A stretch of 49,016 nucleotides of DNA from Planctomycetales bacterium (lineage in GTDB: Bacteria; Planctomycetota; Phycisphaerae; Sedimentisphaerales; Anaerohalosphaeraceae): positions 1-49,016 of the forward strand of contig JAKEGM010000048.1 of assembly GCA_022615575.1 (NCBI GenBank), written 5' to 3'. The translations under genes were made by a program, and so were the position numbers. Shown here piece after piece: positions 17,475 through 24,082 of this stretch (positions are counted from its first letter, which is position 1; each line of letters starts with the position of its first letter). The notes below the pieces were generated by a model. That model saw only the letters and a program-made list of their open reading frames with translations. It ran no database searches and was not told the origin of the DNA.

Positions 17475-18479
17475 ATGACAAAACTTCGCACAGCCATCGT
17501 CGGTGCCGGCAAGATGGGCCGGATTCACGCCAAGGTCTATTCCAAATTGGACAACGTCCAGCTTGTTGCAGTCGCCGACAGCAATCCCGAAAAGGCCGCC
17601 GCCCTGGCCGAACAGTTTGACTGTCAGGCCGTCACGAACCCGGCCGACTTAATCGACAAGGTCGATGCCGTTACGATTTCCGCCCCGACCATTGCCCATC
17701 ATGAATTGGCGACCCTGTTTGTTAAAAACGGCATCCCCGTCCTGATTGAAAAGCCCCTGGCCTCTACGGTCCGGCAGGGCAGGGAGATTGTCGAACTTGC
17801 GAAGAAACACAATACGATTGTCGCCGTCGGCCATTCGGAACGCTGCAACCCGGTTGTGCAGGCGATGAAGCGGCTGGATATCGAGCCGATGTTTATCGAG
17901 GTTACGCGCGTCAGCCCCTATCCGTTCCGTTCGATGGATATCGGCGTCGTGCTGGATGTGATGATTCACGACATCGATATTATCCTGTCCTTAGCCAACA
18001 GCAAGGTCAAAAAGGTCGATGCCGCTGGCGTCAACGTCATCGCCGACCACGAGGATATCTGCAACGCCCGCATCGTCTTTGAAAACGGCTGCATCGCCAA
18101 CGTCACCGCCTCGCGGCTGGCGCTCAAGACCGAACGCAAGGTTCGCGTCTTCAGCCGGCAGGCGTATCTGTCTCTGGATTATTTCCGCAAGGAAGGCATT
18201 GTCATCAAGACAGACCAGAACATCGACCTGGTCAAATGGATTCGCGAGCATCAGGAAAAACAGGACTTTGACTTTTCGACCGTCAACTGGAAGGATTTGC
18301 TGCATATCGAAAACCTGCAGATTGAAGACGCCGAACCGCTGAAACTCGAGCAGCAGGCCTTTCTGGCCGCCGTTCTCGATAAATCCAAACGCCCCGAAGT
18401 TACCGCCGAAGAAGGCCTGGCCGCACTCGAATGCGCCGAAAAAATCCTGACCAGTATCAAAACCCACCAGTGGCAATAA
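17475..18479 (+). CDS. Gfo/Idh/MocA-family oxidoreductase
   Basis: 334 residues with an N-terminal NAD(P)-binding Rossmann fold (IVGAGKMGRIHAKVYSKL, then VAVADSNPEKAAALAEQF) and the family sequence IPVLIEKPLAST. The latter includes the catalytic Lys of EKP. The second domain carries DVMIHDIDIILSL, with the usual Asp/His pair. These enzymes oxidise or reduce sugars and inositols. The substrate cannot be read from the sequence. As the last gene of the xyloside locus, a role in xylose or a related sugar pathway is plausible. The gap to the transporter gene is 67 bases, with AGAGGG before the ATG. Confidence 0.9.
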   Translation: MTKLRTAIVGAGKMGRIHAKVYSKLDNVQLVAVADSNPEKAAALAEQFDCQAVTNPADLIDKVDAVTISAPTIAHHELATLFVKNGIPVLIEKPLASTVRQGREIVELAKKHNTIVAVGHSERCNPVVQAMKRLDIEPMFIEVTRVSPYPFRSMDIGVVLDVMIHDIDIILSLANSKVKKVDAAGVNVIADHEDICNARIVFENGCIANVTASRLALKTERKVRVFSRQAYLSLDYFRKEGIVIKTDQNIDLVKWIREHQEKQDFDFSTVNWKDLLHIENLQIEDAEPLKLEQQAFLAAVLDKSKRPEVTAEEGLAALECAEKILTSIKTHQWQ

Positions 18480-18673
18480 AAAGTGGTTGCAAGTTAATAT
18501 ATCAAGATGCTGCTTGTCGGATACGTGAGGGTTGCAGGAAATATGACCGCCTTTGAAGCGACAAAAATGTTGTTTGCACCCTGTTTTTGACCTTTCCTGC
18601 TGCAATGGCTCCAACCGGGCCAAAGAACAGGGATTTTTTGCACAAAAAGCCGCCCGCCAAACTGTTTTCGTTG

Positions 18674-18702
18674 TTGACACCGGCCTGCTTAGGGACTATA
18701 TT
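18674..18702 (+). promoter_or_regulatory. Sigma-70-type promoter for ppdK
   Basis: TTGACA (18674-18679) and TATATT (18697-18702) are separated by exactly 17 bases: a perfect -35 box and a 5/6 -10 box. Transcription would start near 18709, giving a leader of about 105 bases before the ppdK ATG, which has AAGGGAG upstream. The 335-base gap 18480-18814 holds no convincing gene; the small open frame across it covers the promoter and has no protein-like features. Confidence 0.75.
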
Positions 18703-18814
18703 TCTATCCCTTTATTGAAAGGCACCTGGATTCAGCCGTGTGGTCTGTATCCGGCCGCAAAAAACGCTGAAATATGCGAAATTTTAACCGTTTGACATAA
18801 GGGAGATTGTTGCG

Positions 18815-21583
18815 ATGGCAAAAAAGAAAGCCGTGAAAAAAACTGCTAAAAAAGCAGTCAAGAAAACCGTCAATAAAACTGCCGCCAAGCGCGTGTACTT
18901 TTTCGGCAGCGGCAAAGCCGAAGGCATGACGGTTGCCAGGATGGAAAGCGAACGAAAACTGATTCTGGGCGGTAAAGGCGCCGGGTTGGCGGATATGACC
19001 GCCGCCGGCCTGCCGGTCCCCCCGGGATTTACGATTTCCGTCCCCAACTGCGAAGAGTACTACAAACTCGGCCGCAAGATGTCCGCTGAATTGAAAACCC
19101 AGGTTCGCCAGAACATGGCCAAAGTCGAAAAAGCCATGGGCAAGAAATTCGGCGATGTTAACGACCCGCTGCTGTTTTCGGTTCGTTCCGGCGCTGCCCG
19201 CTCGATGCCGGGCATGATGGAAACCATCCTGAACCTGGGTCTGAACGACCAGTCGGTCGAGGGCCTGGCCAAAAAGACCAGTAATCCTCGCTTTGCGTAT
19301 GACGCCTATCGCCGGTTTATCCAGATGTACAGCACCACCGCCATGGGGCTTTCCAAAGAGCCGATGGAAGAGATGCTGCACCATGCCAAGAAGAAAGCCG
19401 GCGTCAAGACCGACCCCGAACTCGGCGCCGAAGTCCTCAAAGAGCTGTGCGGCCAGTTCAAGAAGTTCTATTCCGACAATATGAAGGGGCAGGGCTTTCC
19501 GCAGGACCCGTATGAGCAGTTGTGGGGCGCCATCGGCGCGGTCTTTGGAAGTTGGGAAGCCGACAAGGCCGTGACGTACCGCCGGGTCGAGAAAATCAGC
19601 GACCTGAAAGGCACCGCCGTCAATGTCCAAACCATGGTGTTCGGCAATATGGGTGACCACAGCGGCACGGGCGTGTGCTTTACCCGCGACCCCAATACCG
19701 GCGAAAACGTCTTCTACGGCGACTGCCTCATCAATGCCCAGGGTGAGGATGTGGTGGCCGGTATCCGCACCCCGCTGAAATTGTCGGACCTTGGCAACCT
19801 GCTGCCGAAGGCCTATAAGCAGCTCTGTCAGGTTCGCGTGCAGCTTGAAAAACATTACAAAGATATGCAGGACCTGGAATTTACCGTTCAGGAAGAAAAA
19901 CTGTATATGCTCCAGTGCCGTACCGGCAAACGTACCGCGGCGGCGGTGTTCAAGATTGCCGCCGATATGGTCAAAGAAAAACTGCTGACCCGGGAAGAGG
20001 CCGTGGCGCGCATCACCCCTGAGGATATTGAACGGCTGTTCTATCCTCAGCTTGATGCCAAGGCCGCAAAGACGGCGACCAAGATCGCGACCGGCATTAA
20101 CGCCGTTCCCGGCGCTGCCGGCGGCAAGGTGGTTTTTACCGCCGCGGAAGCCGAGGAAATGGCCGACCTTAACGAGAAACTCATCCTGGTCCGAAAAGAA
20201 ACCAGTCCCGAAGACGTTGGCGGCATGCACGCGGCGGTGGGTATCCTGACCGCCACCGGCGGCAAAACCAGCCACGCGGCGGTGGTTGCCCGCGGCTGGG
20301 GCAAGTGCTGCGTGGTCGGCTGCGAATCGCTGAATATCGATTACACTTCAAAGTCCATGAAAGTCGGCGACAGGGTGATCAAGCAGGGCGATTTTATTAC
20401 CATCGACGGCAATACCGGCGATGTCTATCTAGGCCAGCTTCCGCTGCAGCTGCCTGAACAGCCCGCCGCCTATCAGACGATTATGAAGTATGCTGACCAA
20501 CTCAGAACCCTGAAAGTTCGCACCAATGCCGACACCCCGGCCGACGCCATCAACGCCATCAAGATGGGCGCCGAGGGCATCGGTCTGTGCCGCACCGAGC
20601 ACATGTTCTTTGAAACCGAAGAACGCCGGCTGGCGATGCAGGAAATGATTGTGGCCGAAAGCGTGGAAGCTCGCAAGGCCGCCCTCAATAAACTGCTTCC
20701 GTTCCAGCAGAGCGATTTTGAAGGTATTTTCACCGCGATGGATAACAAGCCGGTTACCATCCGGCTGATTGACCCGCCGCTGCATGAGTTTACGCCGAAA
20801 GATGAGGCGGGCTTCAGGAAGCTGGGCGATGTAACCGGAATTTCCGTCGAGAAGATTAAGCACCGCTGTGAACAGCTCCACGAAGCCAACCCGATGCTCG
20901 GTCATCGCGGCTGCCGTCTGTGCATTACGTATCCGGAAATTCTGGACATGCAGGTTACCGCGATCATTAACGCCGCGATCGCCTGCACCAAGAAGGGAAT
21001 TAAAGTGCTTCCGGAAATCATGATTCCGCTGACCATCGACAAAAAAGAACTGGCGATTCAGGTCGCACAGACCAAAGCCCTGGCCGACGGCCTGATTAAA
21101 GCGGCCAAGTCCAAGGTCAAGTACCTGGTCGGCACGATGATTGAAATTCCTCGCGCTGCCTTGCTGGCCGACCAGATTGCCGAAGTCGCCGAGTTCTTCT
21201 CGTGCGGCACCAACGACCTGACACAGATGACGCTGGGCCTGTCCCGCGATGACGCCGGACGGTTCCTGCCGGTTTATGTCGCCAACGAAAAAGAAGGCGG
21301 CAAAGGCATCTTCAAGGCCGACCCGTTCCAGTCGCTGGATCAGGAAGGTGTCGGGATGCTGGTCAAGATGGCCATCGAAAAGGGCCGGACCACCCGCAAG
21401 GACCTGAAGGTCGGTATCTGCGGTGAACACGGCGGCGAATCGACCAGCGTGAAATTCTGCCACAGGATCGGCATGAACTACGTGTCCTGCTCGCCGTACC
21501 GCGTGCCGATTGCCCGGCTGGCCGCGGCACAGGCCGCTGTCGCCCAAAAGGCCTGTTGCTGCAAGGGCAAATGCAAAAAGTAA
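18815..21583 (+). CDS. ppdK: Pyruvate, phosphate dikinase
   Basis: Interconverts pyruvate + ATP + Pi and PEP + AMP + PPi in the cytosol. The 922-residue chain has an ATP-grasp N-terminal domain (VYFFGSGKAEG, LGGKGAGLADMTAAGLPVPPGF), the swivelling phospho-His domain (TGGKTSHAAVVARGWG, His near residue 485) and the PEP/pyruvate barrel with IGLCRTEHMFF, GTNDLTQMTLGLSRDD and the active-site Cys in VGICGEHGGE. Most relatives are about 875-890 residues. The extra length is a Lys/Ala/Thr tail at the N-terminus (about residues 1-26, histone-H1-like KKAVKKTAKKAVKK) and a short C-terminus CCCKGKCKK. It has its own promoter and terminator. Confidence 0.95.
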   Translation: MAKKKAVKKTAKKAVKKTVNKTAAKRVYFFGSGKAEGMTVARMESERKLILGGKGAGLADMTAAGLPVPPGFTISVPNCEEYYKLGRKMSAELKTQVRQNMAKVEKAMGKKFGDVNDPLLFSVRSGAARSMPGMMETILNLGLNDQSVEGLAKKTSNPRFAYDAYRRFIQMYSTTAMGLSKEPMEEMLHHAKKKAGVKTDPELGAEVLKELCGQFKKFYSDNMKGQGFPQDPYEQLWGAIGAVFGSWEADKAVTYRRVEKISDLKGTAVNVQTMVFGNMGDHSGTGVCFTRDPNTGENVFYGDCLINAQGEDVVAGIRTPLKLSDLGNLLPKAYKQLCQVRVQLEKHYKDMQDLEFTVQEEKLYMLQCRTGKRTAAAVFKIAADMVKEKLLTREEAVARITPEDIERLFYPQLDAKAAKTATKIATGINAVPGAAGGKVVFTAAEAEEMADLNEKLILVRKETSPEDVGGMHAAVGILTATGGKTSHAAVVARGWGKCCVVGCESLNIDYTSKSMKVGDRVIKQGDFITIDGNTGDVYLGQLPLQLPEQPAAYQTIMKYADQLRTLKVRTNADTPADAINAIKMGAEGIGLCRTEHMFFETEERRLAMQEMIVAESVEARKAALNKLLPFQQSDFEGIFTAMDNKPVTIRLIDPPLHEFTPKDEAGFRKLGDVTGISVEKIKHRCEQLHEANPMLGHRGCRLCITYPEILDMQVTAIINAAIACTKKGIKVLPEIMIPLTIDKKELAIQVAQTKALADGLIKAAKSKVKYLVGTMIEIPRAALLADQIAEVAEFFSCGTNDLTQMTLGLSRDDAGRFLPVYVANEKEGGKGIFKADPFQSLDQEGVGMLVKMAIEKGRTTRKDLKVGICGEHGGESTSVKFCHRIGMNYVSCSPYRVPIARLAAAQAAVAQKACCCKGKCKK

Positions 21584-21617
21584 CCGCGTCGGCGTAAAGG
21601 CAATGTGTTAAATCAAA

Positions 21618-21649
21618 GGGTGTGTCGGTTCTCCGGCACGCCCTTTTTT
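21618..21649 (+). terminator. Rho-independent terminator after ppdK
   Basis: GGGTGTGTCGG (21618-21628) pairs with CCGGCACGCCC (21633-21643), 11 pairs including two G-U, around a TTCT loop, followed by six T. It ends the ppdK transcript. A near-copy with the same downstream bases (TTATTGGA) lies at 23406, see there. Confidence 0.88.
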
Positions 21650-21650
21650 A

Positions 21651-21680
21651 TTGGATATTGATTATTGTATATTGTATAAT
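21651..21680 (+). promoter_or_regulatory. Candidate promoter for the small-protein/nucleotidyltransferase pair
   Basis: A perfect -10 box TATAAT (21675-21680) lies 18 bases after TTGGAT (21651-21656). The ATG of the next gene begins only 6 bases after the -10 box, where transcription is expected to start. There is no ribosome-binding site. The transcript would then be leaderless. Confidence 0.5.
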
Positions 21681-21686
21681 CCGGTT

Positions 21687-21953
21687 ATGATAAGAAATGC
21701 GGACATAGTATCAGGCGATACATCGAAGGACGCGGCGGCCAAGCAATTTGAGGTGCTGCGAAACATGGGGCTTCAAGGCCGGGCGAAGCTGACGTTTCAA
21801 CTCTGCGATAACCTGCGCGAAATCACACGAGCCGGCATCCGCCATCGCCACCCCGATTATACGGAGCAGCAGGTTACGCATGCCTACCTGCGCCTGATTC
21901 TCGACAAAGAGCTTTTCCAGCAGGTTTTCCCCGGTTGTGAGATTGAACCATGA
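21687..21953 (+). CDS. Small protein of a nucleotidyltransferase gene pair
   Basis: 88 residues starting MIRNADIVSGDTSKDAAAKQ. It is mostly helical in appearance, with charged stretches (AKLTFQLCDNLREITRAG, then YTEQQVTHAYLRLILDKELF); it has no membrane segment and no DNA-binding motif that I recognise. Its stop overlaps the next start as ATGA, so the two proteins are probably made together. Paired small protein + nucleotidyltransferase genes often behave as toxin-antitoxin or mobile-defence units, but I cannot name this family. An in-frame start at 21651 is possible, but it would lie inside the terminator tail and promoter, so the ATG at 21687 is preferred. Confidence 0.72.
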   Translation: MIRNADIVSGDTSKDAAAKQFEVLRNMGLQGRAKLTFQLCDNLREITRAGIRHRHPDYTEQQVTHAYLRLILDKELFQQVFPGCEIEP

Positions 21954-22516
21954 TAAATCAGGATGAATTTTTGCGGCAAATCATCCGCGCGTTTGAACAG
22001 GCGAACATCCCTTATATGATTTCCGGCTCGATGGGCAGCAGTTTTCATGGCCAGCCCCGTGCAACCAATGATGCCGATATTGTTATCGATCCGACGCAAA
22101 AACAACTGCTTGCCTTTATTGAATTATTGGGGCCGGACTGTTATGTCAGCAAAGAAGCGGCATTGCAGGCCATTGAAAACCGCTCGATGTTTAATGTGAT
22201 CGATACCCGATCCGGCGGCAAAGCCGATTTGATTACCCGCAAACAACGGCCATACAGCCAACAGGAGTTTGCACGAAGAATCCATGCAAACTTTCTCGGA
22301 ATTGAAACCTATGTTCTTTCACCGGAAGATTCGATTTTAAGCAAGCTCGAGTGGAGTAAAGGCCGTCAATCTGAAATCCAATTCAAAGACGCCTTTGGCG
22401 TACTTATCGCTCAAAAGGACAAACTGGATTTTGAGTATTTGAAAAAATGGGCCAAGGAGTTGGGCATTGAAGATGCTCTGAACCGACTTATCAAAAAAAG
22501 CCGGAAAATAGACTAA
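21950..22516 (+). CDS. Nucleotidyltransferase-fold protein (MNT/AbiEii-like)
   Basis: 188 residues. The N-terminal half has the nucleotidyltransferase core: helix EFLRQIIRAFEQANIPYMI, then the G-S motif in SGSMGSSFHGQPRATNDADI with the two metal-binding Asp residues in NDADIVID. A third acidic position is in GGKADLITRKQ. The pattern resembles MNT-domain and AbiEii-type proteins, which can modify tRNA or partner proteins with nucleotides. YVLSPEDSILSKLEWSKGR, near residue 125, is also typical of this broad group. It follows the small gene with a 4-base overlap. The fold is fairly sure; the target and any toxin role are inferred. Confidence 0.78.
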   Translation: MINQDEFLRQIIRAFEQANIPYMISGSMGSSFHGQPRATNDADIVIDPTQKQLLAFIELLGPDCYVSKEAALQAIENRSMFNVIDTRSGGKADLITRKQRPYSQQEFARRIHANFLGIETYVLSPEDSILSKLEWSKGRQSEIQFKDAFGVLIAQKDKLDFEYLKKWAKELGIEDALNRLIKKSRKID

Positions 22517-22528
22517 ACGGGGCAAACG

Positions 22529-23377
22529 ATGGAAGGTGAAATTCAAAAGAGAAACGGTATCTTTGAGGTAGTGCTGATCATTGGCAGCTTTATCGACTTC
22601 TTTTTATATGCGATTATCCATGCACAACGTTTTAGTCTGCCGGAGAATTTTTACTCAATATTGAATGGGGCGCTTGAAATTGTATTATTTATCTTCTTCC
22701 TTTTATCTATTTTTTATGTAATCGTCAATGTCTTAAGTCTCAATCCTAAGGGATTTATGGGCTCACTATTGATAGCCTTAATAATATTTGGATTGAATTC
22801 AGTAACAATAGTACCTGACGAGCGTATGCATCCTGGACCAATTATCTGTCGGGACAATTTAAAACATCTTTCCTTGTATTTCCAAGTTCTACAACGCCAG
22901 TTGATAGCTTCTTGGTATTTTTGACCGCATTATCAGCATCAAAAACGCGGTTTTGGGTTCCAAAAACACCTAACTGGCGTTGTAGTACAAGTATATCGCT
23001 TAGAAAATAATCAAAAAGCACCAGTGAGTGAGAGTTGGTGTGATATTCTCAAATCTTGGGGTATTGAAATCGATAAGTTTCAATGTCCAACAGACAAAAC
23101 CGGTCCATGCAGTTATGCGATGAATGAGAACATTCCGGCGGATGCCAATGACTTGCCGCCGGATCTGGTGCTGCTGTTTGAAAGCGCCCCCGGCTGGAAC
23201 CAAACCGGCGGGCCCGAGGATGTCGTTACCGACCGCCACGACAAAAACAATCCCGGCGCTAACATCGCCTTTGCCGATAGACATGTGGAATTTGTTGAAA
23301 CCCAAGACATCCCCGCCCTTCGCTGGACGATAAACCCTCCGCCGGCCGTGACCGAGAAACCCGTCGAAAACAAATAA
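22529..23377 (+). pseudogene. Membrane-anchored prepilin-like (H-X9-DG-type) gene, interrupted by a 100-bp element
   Basis: Two pieces in the same frame. The N-terminal piece (22529-22924) has three hydrophobic segments (FEVVLIIGSFIDFFLYAII, LEIVLFIFFLLSIFYVIVNV, GSLLIALIIFGLN), then ICRDNLKHLSLYFQV, and is stopped by a TGA at 22922-22924 inside the inserted element. The C-terminal piece (from about 22985 to 23377) has WCDILKSW, FQCPTDKTGPCSYAMN, LVLLFESAPGWNQTGGPED and NIAFADRHVEFV, the C-terminus seen in many planctomycete prepilin-like proteins. Removing the element plus one target copy joins them as LYFQVYRLENNQKAP, which fits family spacing. The gene is AT-rich compared with its neighbours. 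As sequenced, only the membrane part would be made, unless the second piece restarts at the GTG at 23024. Confidence 0.72.
22888..22987. mobile_element. MITE-like 100-bp element with 14-bp perfect inverted ends (possibly invertible)
   Basis: CTACAACGCCAGTT (22889-22902) and its exact reverse complement AACTGGCGTTGTAG (22972-22985) bound a 97-base segment. CAAGT occurs immediately outside, at 22883-22887 and 22988-22992, as a 5-bp target duplication. The total insertion of 105 bases keeps the host frame. In the present orientation the third frame of the element gives a TGA stop. The reverse strand is open through all 32 codons and would join both halves of the host gene. There is no transposase, so it depends on one elsewhere if it moves. 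No other copy was noticed in this window. Confidence 0.75.
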
Positions 23378-23405
23378 GCGCAGGTAGCACCCTTGGCCCT
23401 GCTGC

Positions 23406-23436
23406 GGGTGTGCCGATTCTCCGGCACGCCCTTTTT
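23406..23436 (+). terminator. Rho-independent terminator, near-copy of the one after ppdK
   Basis: GGGTGTGCCG (23406-23415) pairs with CGGCACGCCC (23422-23431), 10 pairs, followed by five T. Stem, loop and following bases (ATTCTCCGGCACGCCC, then TTATTGGA) almost repeat the ppdK terminator at 21618. It sits between the interrupted gene (+) and the converging CBM48 gene (-). Confidence 0.85.
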
Positions 23437-23450
23437 ATTGGAAATCGCGA

Positions 23451-23726
23451 TTAATCAACAACCACGACCGAGTTCATCGATCCGAAGGTATTGGTGGCCT
23501 GCAGCTCGTTGTCGGTGTCCATCTGCCATGCATCGTCAACGATAAATTTGTACTCATGCGTTCCGTAGGGAACCTGCACCGACACGGAAAATTCGCCGTT
23601 TTTCTGCTTGCGCATGCGAAGGGGCACCCAGTTATTGAAGCTGGCTGCCAGGTACACATCGCTGACAGGGCCGGCGGATTTATAGCTGAACCGAACTGTA
23701 TTATTCTTTTTTACTTCTACACTCAT
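23451..23726 (-). CDS. Stand-alone glycogen-binding (CBM48/AMPK-beta-like) domain protein
   Basis: 91 residues that consist almost wholly of one E-set/CBM48 domain: VRFSYKSAGPVSDVYLAASF, NNWVPLRM, GEFSVSVQVPYGTHEYKFIV, DDAWQMD and FGSMNSVVVV. The Trp of NNW, the Lys of YKF, the Trp of DDAW and the Asn of MNSV are the usual sugar-contact positions of AMPK-type glycogen-binding domains. It has no catalytic domain and no signal peptide, so it probably works in the cytosol, bound to glycogen or to a partner enzyme. The start chosen has AAGGA upstream (minus strand). The longer reading from 23765 adds only non-conserved residues. Confidence 0.85.
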   Translation of the reverse strand: MSVEVKKNNTVRFSYKSAGPVSDVYLAASFNNWVPLRMRKQKNGEFSVSVQVPYGTHEYKFIVDDAWQMDTDNELQATNTFGSMNSVVVVD

Positions 23727-24082
23727 TTCCAAATCCTTTCCGAAAATAAGGGCACGAATACGCAATCGGCGGACAAGCCAGAATCGCTGCAGCGGGAATC
23801 ATTTTGATCCTTGTTCATCAAGCCCGATTGGTTTGTTTCCGCCCAAGGTAATCTGCAATATATTATAGAGTATCCGCAACACCATTAGAAAACAATATAT
23901 TTTCACGGGACTTCTGATTTTATAAACTGTCGCCGAATCGGGAATTCGGTGAATTTTCAGTCAAAAAAACGGATGATTGCGGGTAAAATAGCGCAAACAT
24001 GGCGGCCCAAAGAGAGCGATCGGGCGGATTGTAACTTTTTAACGGGTTATCGCAACTCTTTTTATTTTAAGGACTTGTCAAT
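23727..24082. other. Divergent intergenic region with an inverted repeat
   Basis: About 356 AT-rich bases between the CBM48 gene (-) and the MnmE-like gene (+). It should hold both promoters, but I see no pair of boxes close to consensus. CCGAAT (23933-23938) and ATTCGG (23944-23949) form an inverted repeat around CGGGA and could be an operator or a weak hairpin. No gene is visible. Confidence 0.4.

Noticed and set aside
18553-18795. 80-residue open frame upstream of ppdK
   Set aside because: It spans the near-consensus ppdK promoter, lacks a ribosome site and has no protein-like pattern.
22889-22985. Integron attC site as an explanation for the inverted repeats
   Set aside because: The ends lack the GTTRRRY/RYYYAAC core, there is no cassette order, and the CAAGT duplication points to a transposition-type insertion.
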